From: Thermophilibacter provencensis
Lineage (GTDB): Bacteria; Actinomycetota; Coriobacteriia; Coriobacteriales; Atopobiaceae
Assembly (NCBI RefSeq): GCF_030372065.1
Contig: NZ_JAUDEA010000002.1
Location: forward strand, 222,634-286,633
Direction of reading: 5' to 3'
Length of the DNA stretch: 64,000 bases
Part shown: one piece after another, positions 7,101 to 13,886 of the stretch
Position numbering within the stretch: the stretch's first letter is position 1
How the letters are laid out: each line of letters starts with the position of its first letter
Translations under genes and position numbers: made by a program
The notes under the pieces: generated by a model
Seen by the model: the letters and a program-made list of their open reading frames with translations, nothing else
Database searches by the model: none
Told to the model about the DNA's origin: nothing

Positions 7101-7999
7101 GAAGAAGCGATCAACGCCTCCACCTCCGGCCTTGTGGCCAGGTGATCCGAGAACGCGCTGGCAGAGCCCGTTGCGAGTGCCATCTTGAAGGCGGTCTCGT
7201 AGCTGCCGGTCTCCATGAGGCCCGCGAGGAACCCGGCCACGGACGAGTCGCCCGCGCCCACGGAGTTGACCACGGTCCCCTTGGCGGCGGGGCTCTCAAA
7301 GACCTCGCCCGTCTCGGCGACGAGCACGCCGCCCTCCCCCGCCATGGAGACGAGCACGTTGGCCGCCCCCATCTCCCGGAGCTTCCGCGCGTACGGAACG
7401 ACCTCGTCGCGCGTGCGCAGCGTGACGCCAAAGATGTCACCGAGCTCGTGGTTGTTGGGCTTCACGAGGAAGGGGCGGTACGGCAGGACCCGCGTGAGCA
7501 GGTCGCGCTCCGCGTCAACGACCACGCGCACGCCACGGCCATTGAGGCGCGCCATGATGCGCTCGTACATGTCGTGCGGCAGCGCGGAGGGAACGGAGCC
7601 CGAGATGACGAGCGTGTCGCCCTCGCCCAGCGCGTCGATCTTGGAGAAGAGCTCCTCGACGTCCTTCTCGGTGATGTTTGGTCCCTGGCCGTTGAGCTCG
7701 GTCTCCTCGTTGCTCTTGACCTTGGCGTTGATGCGCGTCATGCCCTCCGCGACGCGGATGAAGTCGCAGTCCACGCCCGCCTCGGCGCACAGACGGCAGA
7801 GCTCGTCGCCCGTGAATCCCGCCACAAAGCCGAGCGCGCGGCTCGCGTGCCCGAGGTTGCCGAGCACGATGGAGACGTTCACGCCCTTTCCACCCGGCAG
7901 GACCTTCTCGTACGTTGTCCGGTTGATGGTCCCGAGGCGCATGTCGTCCACGCGGACGATGTAGTCGAGCGACGGGTTGAACGTTACGGTGCAGATCAC
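7097..7999 (-). CDS. fruK: 1-phosphofructokinase
   Basis: A 300-residue PfkB-family sugar kinase that phosphorylates fructose-1-phosphate to fructose-1,6-bisphosphate in the cytoplasm. It opens with ICTVTFNPSLDY and the PGGKGVNVS substrate loop (residues 35-43), both typical of FruK/LacC. The family signature GAGDS is at 248-252, with Asp251 as catalytic base. The start is a GTG at 7999 whose bases overlap the stop of the DeoR-type regulator (GTGA), so the two are translationally coupled. Its neighbours, a regulator and a fructose EIIABC, fix the substrate as fructose-1-phosphate rather than tagatose-6-phosphate. Confidence 0.95.
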   Translation of the reverse strand: MICTVTFNPSLDYIVRVDDMRLGTINRTTYEKVLPGGKGVNVSIVLGNLGHASRALGFVAGFTGDELCRLCAEAGVDCDFIRVAEGMTRINAKVKSNEETELNGQGPNITEKDVEELFSKIDALGEGDTLVISGSVPSALPHDMYERIMARLNGRGVRVVVDAERDLLTRVLPYRPFLVKPNNHELGDIFGVTLRTRDEVVPYARKLREMGAANVLVSMAGEGGVLVAETGEVFESPAAKGTVVNSVGAGDSSVAGFLAGLMETGSYETAFKMALATGSASAFSDHLATRPEVEALIASS

Positions 8000-8745
8000 A
8001 GCGCCACCTCCACGACGTTGTCGAATGCCTTGTACTTCTCGGGGACGTCCCCGCAGGTGACGATCGTGGCGGAGTCAAAGGCGCCAAACCTCACGAGGCT
8101 CGTGTTGTCAAACTTGGTGGCGTCCGTGAGCACGTAGCGACGGGCCGTGTGCTCCATGGTGAGCTGCTTAATCAGGGCCTCGTTGCTCTCCGGCGAGGTG
8201 AGGCCGTTCTCCGGGGTGATGCCGTTCACGCCCCAGAAGCCAATGGTGAAGTGATAGCGCGAGAGCGCCGCGATGGTGTCCGGTCCCACGAGGGACTCCG
8301 TGGCGCTCTTGAGCTCACCGCCCAGAACCGTGACGTGAAAGCCGCGGGCCGCAAGCTTCATGGCGTGCGAGACGGAGTCGGTGACGTAGCGGGCGCCGCG
8401 CTCGGTCAGATGGTTGATGAGCTCCTCCACGGTGGAGCCAGCGTCAAGGTAGACGAGGTCATCGGGGCCCACGAGCGTGGCGGCAAAGGCGCAGATGGCG
8501 CGCTTCTCCTCGGCGTGCAGACCATGGCGCTCCTCGAGCGTGAGGTCGCGCGTGAGGTGCGCGGACTCGAGCGTCGTGGCGCCGCCGTGAACCTTCACCA
8601 GACGGTGCGCCTGGTCGAGCTTGTCCAGGTCGCGGCGGATGGTGGACTCTGAGATGTCGAGGGCGGCGGCGAGCTCCGTGACGGTTGCCGTCCCCTGTCG
8701 CGCGACCATCTCCACGATGCGCGCGAGGCGCTCCTCTGCCAGCAT
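7996..8745 (-). CDS. fruR: DeoR-family transcriptional regulator of the fructose operon
   Basis: A 249-residue DeoR-type regulator. The N-terminal winged helix (residues 1-57) has the family signature TVTELAAALDISESTIRRDL. The C-terminal DeoRC sugar-phosphate sensor domain follows, with YLDAGSTVEELINHL and the closing VTCGDVPEKYKAF. Proteins of this group near fruK bind fructose-1-phosphate as inducer. It lies between the oxidoreductase gene (1-base gap) and fruK (4-base overlap). The probable operator is the pair of CATTTTTGCGCA repeats upstream of the operon, so it likely regulates its own operon. Confidence 0.9.
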   Translation of the reverse strand: MLAEERLARIVEMVARQGTATVTELAAALDISESTIRRDLDKLDQAHRLVKVHGGATTLESAHLTRDLTLEERHGLHAEEKRAICAFAATLVGPDDLVYLDAGSTVEELINHLTERGARYVTDSVSHAMKLAARGFHVTVLGGELKSATESLVGPDTIAALSRYHFTIGFWGVNGITPENGLTSPESNEALIKQLTMEHTARRYVLTDATKFDNTSLVRFGAFDSATIVTCGDVPEKYKAFDNVVEVAL

Positions 8746-8746
8746 G

Positions 8747-9829
8747 CTAGGCCTCCTCGGGATAGGTGACGCCCCACGCGCGGCGGAGGGCGGTCATGAG
8801 ATCCATGACGTCGGACGCGTAGTCGAGAAGCACGCGCTTCTCGGTGTCTCCCGCCGCCGCTGCCTCGAGGTCGGCCATCTCGTAGCAGAGCGCGTAACCG
8901 GAGGCTCCGGCGCTGACGGTCTCGCGGCGACCGTCCTCGGTCCACACGATCGTGGCGGTGTCCGCGCGCGGGTACTCCATGACCTCAACGTAGCAGCGGT
9001 CGAACGAGAGGACCGCGCGCTTGGGCTGCTTGGAGTGCAGGGTGAGCGAGACCACGCCGAGCTGGCCCTCGGCGTTGCGACACACGATCCCGCCGGCCTC
9101 GTCCACGCCCGTGACGGCGAGGTTGCCGAGCGAGACCACCTCGGTGGGCTGGCTCTCCATGAAGAGGCGCATGAGGCTGAGCGCGTAGACGCCAATGTCG
9201 AGCATCGCGCCGCCCGCGAGGTTGATGTTGTAGAAGCGGTTGGTGAGGTCGCCGTACCCCTTGTAGGAGCCAAAGTTGAGCTGCGCGAGGTTCATGCGGC
9301 CAAACTCCCCCGCACGGGCGCGGCGAAGGAGCTCCTGGTAGAGCGGCATGTGGAGGATGGTCGTTGCGTCCATGAGCACAACGCCGTTGGCGTCCGCGAG
9401 CTCGCGCGCCTCCTTGAGCTCGGCGGAGTTGAGCGTGATGGACTTCTCACAGAGCACGTGCTTGCCGGCAGCAAGGGCACCGCGTAGGTAGCGGATGTGC
9501 GTGTTGTGCGGCGTGGTGATGTAGATCGCGTCGATGGAGGGATCGGAGTAAAGCTCCTCGACGGTGTCATAGACGCGCTCCACGCCGTACTTCTCGGCAA
9601 ATGAGACGGCCTTCTCGTGGGTACGGTTTGCGACCCCGCGGAGGTGGCGGCCTGCGAGCGCGAGGGCGGAGGCCATCTGGTTGGCAATGACGCCGCAGCC
9701 GATGACGGCCCACCTCAGCTGCGGGGCCGTGAAGATGTCCTCGGGGAACGGCTGGCTCTCAACGGCGGCAAAGGCGGCGGATGCCGCGGCCGCAGAGTCG
9801 AGCGGTGCGTTCTTCTCGGTGTCTTGCAT
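8747..9829 (-). CDS. Gfo/Idh/MocA-family NAD(P)-dependent oxidoreductase
   Basis: A 360-residue protein of the glucose-fructose oxidoreductase/inositol dehydrogenase family. A 35-residue N-terminal extension precedes a Rossmann domain (LRWAVIGCGVIANQMASALA). The family motif CEKSITLN follows (Lys in place of EKP), then a C-terminal alpha/beta domain with NLAGGAMLDIGVYALSL. It probably oxidises or reduces a sugar or polyol using NAD(P). It is the first gene of the fructose operon, behind the operator, with only 1 base before fruR. The substrate is unknown. Its place suggests a fructose-related compound that is converted to, or protects from, PTS intermediates; that is a guess. Confidence 0.85.
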   Translation of the reverse strand: MQDTEKNAPLDSAAAASAAFAAVESQPFPEDIFTAPQLRWAVIGCGVIANQMASALALAGRHLRGVANRTHEKAVSFAEKYGVERVYDTVEELYSDPSIDAIYITTPHNTHIRYLRGALAAGKHVLCEKSITLNSAELKEARELADANGVVLMDATTILHMPLYQELLRRARAGEFGRMNLAQLNFGSYKGYGDLTNRFYNINLAGGAMLDIGVYALSLMRLFMESQPTEVVSLGNLAVTGVDEAGGIVCRNAEGQLGVVSLTLHSKQPKRAVLSFDRCYVEVMEYPRADTATIVWTEDGRRETVSAGASGYALCYEMADLEAAAAGDTEKRVLLDYASDVMDLMTALRRAWGVTYPEEA

Positions 9830-9867
9830 GTGGCCTCCTCACCTACTGGGTCCTACTCGGTGATTCT

Positions 9868-9899
9868 CATTTTTGCGCAATTTCTTTCATTTTTGCGCA
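9868..9899 (-). promoter_or_regulatory. FruR-type operator: two direct repeats
   Basis: CATTTTTGCGCA occurs at 9868-9879 and again at 9888-9899, 20 bases apart, which is two helical turns on one DNA face. They sit 39-70 bases upstream of the first gene of the fructose operon. DeoR-family repressors usually bind such spaced direct repeats overlapping the promoter. Confidence 0.7.
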
Positions 9900-9997
9900 C
9901 GTTTATGCATTCTGACGGCGAACGGTAGCAGAATTACCCTAAATGGTCATATTCGGTCAGATATGAGCAACTTTGCGCAGAGCATTGCGCCGTGAAA

Positions 9998-10137
9998 CGT
10001 CCGCAACTCGCCCCGTCCCAAGATACGGGCAGGTTCTGGACGTTCTACCGAGAAGAACCGTCCACAACCTGCCCGTACTCCACCTGCGGGCAGTTTGTGG
10101 ACGTTCTGGACACCCAGACCGTCCGGAACCTGCCCGT
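9998..10137. repeat. 61-bp tandem hairpin array
   Basis: An 18-19-base word close to CGTCCACAACCTGCCCGT starts at 9998, 10059 and 10120 (61 bases apart). Its reverse complement lies at 10025-10042 and 10086-10103 (also 61 apart). Each 61-bp unit therefore forms a hairpin with the next, the best pair being 10025-10042 with 10059-10076, whose loop contains CGAGAAGAAC. No coding frame is involved. Confidence 0.75.
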
Positions 10138-10156
10138 ATGGGCACAACATGAAAGA

Positions 10157-10187
10157 GGGGCCACGGGCGAGAAGAACCCGCGGCCCC
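10157..10187 (-). terminator. terminator after nanE
   Basis: An 11-base stem GGGGCCACGGG/CCCGCGGCCCC (10157-10167, 10177-10187, one mismatch) lies 26 bases beyond the nanE stop. On the minus strand it is followed by CTCTTTC, a short U-rich tail. Confidence 0.65.
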
Positions 10188-10212
10188 AGGCCGTGCAAGT
10201 TGTGGTACTCCC

Positions 10213-10899
10213 CTACTCGATGGCAGCCTTGAACCAGCTGGTGAGCGAGGTGGGGTGCGTGATACCGGTACCCACGACGACGGCCCAGGCGCCCGCGTCG
10301 ATGGCAGTCTTGGCGTCGGCCGGGGTGTGGACGTGGCCCTCGCAGATGATCGGGTAATCGGGGAACTCCGAGGTGGCCTGCTTGAGCAGCGGCACGTCGG
10401 GACCGTCCTCGAGCGTGGTGTCGATGGCGGCCTTGTTGTGGGAGAGCGTCGTGGACACGAGGTCGCAGCCGCAGGCGACGGCACGACGAATGTCCTCGAT
10501 GGTCATGCAGTCGGCCATGATGAGAACGTCGCTCTGGGCGCGGATGGCCTCGACGGTCTCCTCGAAGGTGCGGCCGTCCGGGCGCGGGCGGTCCGTGGCG
10601 TCGAGGGCAACCACGTCGGCGCCGGCGTTCACGCACGCCATGGCGTGGCGCAGCGTGGGCGTGATGTAGACGCCCTCGTGACCCTCCTTCCAGAGGCCGA
10701 TGACGGGAATCTCCACACGACCCTTGATAGCCGCAATGTCAGAGAGGCCCTGGCAGCGGATGGCAGCAGCGCCGCCGAGCTCGCAGGCGCGCGACATCTG
10801 CGCCATGGTCTCGGGGTGGCGCAGCGGCTCGCCGGGATAGGCCTGGACGGAGACGATGAGCTTCCCCTTGAGCGACTGAACGAGCGGTGAGATGGGCAT
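10213..10899 (-). CDS. nanE: N-acetylmannosamine-6-phosphate 2-epimerase
   Basis: A 228-residue TIM-barrel epimerase converting ManNAc-6-phosphate to GlcNAc-6-phosphate, the third step of sialic-acid breakdown. Family motifs are clear: KGKLIVSVQAYPGEPL at the start, then AIRCQG, IPVIGLWKEGH, VALDATDRPRP with the catalytic region, ADCMTIEDIRRA, and ICEGHVHTPADA near the end. The ATG at 10899 is chosen over one at 10929 because GGAAGG lies before it and family proteins begin close to this point. It is the last gene of the nan group, separated from nanK by a long palindrome (10917-11015) and closed by a terminator at 10157. Confidence 0.95.
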   Translation of the reverse strand: MPISPLVQSLKGKLIVSVQAYPGEPLRHPETMAQMSRACELGGAAAIRCQGLSDIAAIKGRVEIPVIGLWKEGHEGVYITPTLRHAMACVNAGADVVALDATDRPRPDGRTFEETVEAIRAQSDVLIMADCMTIEDIRRAVACGCDLVSTTLSHNKAAIDTTLEDGPDVPLLKQATSEFPDYPIICEGHVHTPADAKTAIDAGAWAVVVGTGITHPTSLTSWFKAAIE

Positions 10900-10916
10900 G
10901 GCACCTTCCCTTCCGA

Positions 10917-11015
10917 GAAAACCTGACAAAGGTGACAGGGTAGTTTGTCAGGTTTTAAACGGCGGATACGGCGGGAAAACCTGACAAACTACCCTGTCAC
11001 CTTTGTCAGGTTTTC
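10917..11015. repeat. TGACAAAGGTGACAGGG-type palindrome, 40-base arms
   Basis: Arms 10917-10956 and 10976-11015 are perfect reverse complements over 40 bases, with a 19-base loop. Each arm holds the core TGACAAAGGTGACAGGG, the spacer TAGT and TTGTCA, plus mirrored flanks (GAAAACC outside) unique to this site. It fills the gap between the nanK stop and the nanE start, so the RNA would form a very stable hairpin inside the operon. Confidence 0.85.
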
Positions 11016-11022
11016 CGCGAGG

Positions 11023-11982
11023 CTAGTCGGAGACTTCGGCGTAGCCGGAGCAAACGAAGTTCTCGGCCGCACCGACGAGCGGGGCGTCGCCGCCAAGCTC
11101 GCCACCAACGATGGGCGTGGTGGCAACGGGCGGCATGGCCTGGCCCTTGAAGGCCTCCGCCATGGAGTCGGACCAGTCCGGGCCGCACTGCGCCACGGAA
11201 CCGGAGAGAATCACGACGTCGGGGTCGAGCATGTTGCACATGCTGCCCAGGACCTCACCGAGCGCGCGGCCGGCACGGGACTCCGCCGCCTTGGCGGCCT
11301 TGTCACCGGCAGCGGCACGGCGGTCGATCTCGGCGCCGTCCATCGGCGTGCCGTCAGGCTTCTCGGCGTCACCGCCCAGGCGCACGTACTCGCGGATGAT
11401 GCCGGGGCCGGCAGCGATGGGCTCGAGGTGCCCGGTTGCACCGCAGGAGCACGGAACGCCAGCGGCGGCCGGGCAGCAGACGTGGCCAATGTGGCCGGCC
11501 TCGTCGTGAGCGCCGAGCATGATCTTGCCGTACTCGACGAACGCGCCGCCGATGCCGGTCCCAACAGCGGCGACGAGGCAGCTCTTGGCATCGCGGCCGC
11601 CACCCCAGCGGGCCTCGCCCAGCGCGTGCGCGTGAACGTCGTTGAGAACGCGGCACGGGAGACCGGTCGCAGCGGTGACCTCGGCACCGAGATGGGTGCC
11701 GCCCCAGCCGGGCATGAGCTCGTTGGCAAAGGTGATGTCACCGTTTCGGGGGTTCACCACGCCGGCCGAGGAGATGCCAACGCCCACGGGCTTCTCGCCT
11801 GCGCGCTCGATGGCAGCCTTCACCTGCGCCAGGACGGTCGCGAGCACATACTCGCCGCCCTTCATGGCCTCGGTGGGGACCTTCTGGACCTTCTCGATGA
11901 CGGGGGCCTCCCCTCCCAGGGTGACGAGCCCGCACGCAATCTTGGTGCCGCCGATGTCAACGGCAACGATGGTCTGGCTCAT
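11023..11982 (-). CDS. nanK: ROK-family N-acetylmannosamine kinase
   Basis: A 319-residue ROK kinase that phosphorylates ManNAc released by NanA. The N-terminal ATP loop reads VAVDIGGTKIACGLV, followed by the sugar-binding LNDVHAHALGE with its catalytic Asp and the VGTGIGGAF phosphate loop. The zinc site is EAGHIGH plus CSCGATGHLE, where the last Cys of the usual CxCGxxGC is His. The ATG at 11982 has AGGAGG 5 bases before it, overlapping the nanA stop region, so translation is coupled. A generic ROK glucokinase is the alternative, but the nanA and nanE neighbours favour ManNAc. Confidence 0.88.
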   Translation of the reverse strand: MSQTIVAVDIGGTKIACGLVTLGGEAPVIEKVQKVPTEAMKGGEYVLATVLAQVKAAIERAGEKPVGVGISSAGVVNPRNGDITFANELMPGWGGTHLGAEVTAATGLPCRVLNDVHAHALGEARWGGGRDAKSCLVAAVGTGIGGAFVEYGKIMLGAHDEAGHIGHVCCPAAAGVPCSCGATGHLEPIAAGPGIIREYVRLGGDAEKPDGTPMDGAEIDRRAAAGDKAAKAAESRAGRALGEVLGSMCNMLDPDVVILSGSVAQCGPDWSDSMAEAFKGQAMPPVATTPIVGGELGGDAPLVGAAENFVCSGYAEVSD

Positions 11983-11991
11983 GGGTGCCTC

Positions 11992-12912
11992 CTAGAGAAG
12001 GCCGTTGTCAACGAGGACCTTCTTGATGGCCTCGACGTTGTCGCCCTCGAGGGCCTTGACCGGGCGCGGCATGATGTTGGAGTCAAAGACGCCCAGGAGC
12101 CAGAGCGCGGTCTTGAAGGCGCCCACGCCACCGGCATAGCCCTGCACGCCGGAGGTGACGTCAAAGATGTGGGAGATCTCGTTCAGGCGGTCCTGCTCTG
12201 CCTTGACCGTGGCCCAGTCGCCGGCCTGCGCGGCCTTCCACATGCGGACGTAGCCCGCGGGCTCAACGTTGGCGAGGCCGGGGACGGAACCGTCGGCGCC
12301 GGAGAGGTACGCGCCGTCGACCACGATCTCGTGGCCGGTGAGCAGCGACAGCGGGTGACCGGCCTTCTCGTTCTCCTGGCAGAGGTAGCGGAAGGAGATG
12401 TCGTCACCAGAGGAGTCCTTGACGCCGGCGAGCACGCCCTCCTTGCCAAGCTTGACGAGCAGCGGCCACGGAAGCTTGGTGTGAACGCACACGGGAATGT
12501 CATAGGCAAAGATGGGGAGGTCAAGCTCCTCGTGCAGGATGCGGAAGTGCTCCTCGACCTCGGTCATGCCGCCGAGCGCGTAGAACGGGGCGGTGGCCAC
12601 GAGGGCGTCGGCGCCAAGCTCCTGGGCAACCTTGCCGTGCTCGAGGACGCGCTCGGTCTCGGTGTCGATGATGCCCACGAGGACGGGCACGCGGTGGTCG
12701 ACGATGCGGATGGCCTCGGAGATGATCTGACGGCGGCGCTCGTCGGTGGAGAAGACGACCTCGCCGGAGGAGCCGAGGAAGAAGAGGCCGTCAACGCCGG
12801 CGTCGATCATGCGGTTGATGAGACGCTCAAAGGAGGGAACGTCGAGCTGGTGGTCGGGGGTGTCGGGAACAACGACGGGAGGAACGACGCCCGTGATCTT
12901 AAGGTCTGCCAT
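11992..12912 (-). CDS. nanA: N-acetylneuraminate lyase (DHDPS/NAL superfamily)
   Basis: A 306-residue class I aldolase of the dihydrodipicolinate synthase/sialic-acid lyase superfamily. It cleaves N-acetylneuraminate to ManNAc and pyruvate. The Schiff-base Lys is Lys165 (GVLAGVKDSSGD), the catalytic Tyr is Tyr137 (PIFAYDIPV), and the carboxylate-binding motif is GSSGE at 47-51. Classical NanA has GSTGE or GTTGE, so substrate choice is not certain from motifs alone. The nanK, nanE and importer context supports sialic acid. The start ATG at 12912 follows GAAAGGA. Another DHDPS-like activity on a related keto acid is the alternative. Confidence 0.85.
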   Translation of the reverse strand: MADLKITGVVPPVVVPDTPDHQLDVPSFERLINRMIDAGVDGLFFLGSSGEVVFSTDERRRQIISEAIRIVDHRVPVLVGIIDTETERVLEHGKVAQELGADALVATAPFYALGGMTEVEEHFRILHEELDLPIFAYDIPVCVHTKLPWPLLVKLGKEGVLAGVKDSSGDDISFRYLCQENEKAGHPLSLLTGHEIVVDGAYLSGADGSVPGLANVEPAGYVRMWKAAQAGDWATVKAEQDRLNEISHIFDVTSGVQGYAGGVGAFKTALWLLGVFDSNIMPRPVKALEGDNVEAIKKVLVDNGLL

Positions 12913-13017
12913 GCTAATCCTTTCTCCGTGGGCGGGGGTGGCCCGGTTATGGGATGGAGCACTCAGATGCTAGGCCATGCGCGGCGAGAAGAACATGCCG
13001 CCGGCCGATTTCGCAAA

Positions 13018-13043
13018 GCGGGCGCGCCTTGCGGCGCGCCCGC
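13018..13043 (-). terminator. terminator between importer and nan enzymes
   Basis: A perfect 11-base stem GCGGGCGCGCC/GGCGCGCCCGC with a 4-base loop, 19 bases after the stop of the last importer gene. On the minus strand it is followed by TTTGCGAAAT. It separates the transporter operon from nanA, although partial read-through is possible. Confidence 0.7.
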
Positions 13044-13061
13044 AGATGGAACGGTTGGAGC

Positions 13062-13886
13062 CTACTTGCCCAGGTTGGGGTGAAGCAGCGACGGCGCCGC
13101 TCCGAGAAGCGTCTTGGTGTAGGCGTCCTGCGGATCCTCGAAGATCTGCTTCGCGGGGCCCTGCTCCATAATCTGGCCGTGGTTCATGACGACGATGCGG
13201 TCGGAGATGTAGCGCTCCGTCTGGATGTCATGACTGATGAAGACCATGGCAAGGCCAAGCTCCTTCTTGAGGTCCGTAAGCAGGTTCAGAATCTGCGCGC
13301 GGACGGAGACGTCGAGGGCCGACGTTGGCTCGTCGGCGATGATGACGTCGGGCTGGAGCGACAGGGCACGCGCAATGGCGACGCGCTGGCGCTGGCCGCC
13401 GGAGAGCTGGCCCGGGAGGGCGTACATCGCCGAGGACGGCAGTCCGACGATGCCAAGAAGCTCGCGAACGCGCGCCTCGCGCTCGTCCTCGGTGCCCACC
13501 TTATGGACCACCAGGGGGTCAAGCAGCTGGTCATGGACTGACATGCGCGGGTTCAGGGCCGTGGCCGGGTTCTGGAACACGACGGAGACCACGCGGCCGA
13601 TCTTCTTGCGAAGCTCCGCGGTGCGCTTCGTGACGTCGTCACCCTTGAAGTAGACGTGACCGTCGGTCGGCGACTGAAGGCCGCACATGACGTTGGCCGT
13701 CGTGGACTTGCCGCAGCCGGACTCGCCGACGATACCGATCGTCTCGCCGGGCATGAGCTTGAGCGTGAGGCCGTTGACGGCGTGCACGTGGTTGGGGTGG
13801 AAGAGCGAGCCCGTGCGGGACTTGAACGTGACCGAGATGTTGTCCAGGAAGATGATGGGCATCTGCTCGGTGGTCTTCTCTGCCAT
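13062..13886 (-). CDS. Opp/Dpp-type ABC transporter ATPase (F subunit), probable sialic-acid uptake
   Basis: A 274-residue ATPase of the oligopeptide/dipeptide group, OppF/DppF branch. Walker A is GESGCGKST (about residues 53-61), the signature is LSGGQRQRVAIARAL, Walker B is VIIADEPTSALDV, and the switch His lies in VFISHDI. The C-terminal region has the oligopeptide-type extension (DAYTKTLLGAAPSLL). It pairs with the ATPase half of the fused protein encoded directly upstream. It is the last gene of the importer operon. Sialic acid is inferred from the nan genes downstream; similar importers serve sialic acid in some actinobacteria. Confidence 0.88.
   Translation of the reverse strand: MAEKTTEQMPIIFLDNISVTFKSRTGSLFHPNHVHAVNGLTLKLMPGETIGIVGESGCGKSTTANVMCGLQSPTDGHVYFKGDDVTKRTAELRKKIGRVVSVVFQNPATALNPRMSVHDQLLDPLVVHKVGTEDEREARVRELLGIVGLPSSAMYALPGQLSGGQRQRVAIARALSLQPDVIIADEPTSALDVSVRAQILNLLTDLKKELGLAMVFISHDIQTERYISDRIVVMNHGQIMEQGPAKQIFEDPQDAYTKTLLGAAPSLLHPNLGK

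Larger units (their letters stand above)
9830..10212. other. 383-base gap: fructose promoter, tandem hairpins, nanE terminator
   Basis: No gene here. From left to right it holds the FruR-type operator (9868-9899) in front of the leftward fructose operon, an AT-rich stretch that should contain the promoter (about 9900-9970), a 61-bp tandem hairpin array (9998-10137) and the nanE terminator (10157-10187). Confidence 0.6.

Noticed and set aside
10945..13083. 712-codon plus-strand frame opposite nanK and nanA
   Set aside because: It is antisense to well-supported enzymes and has shadow composition.
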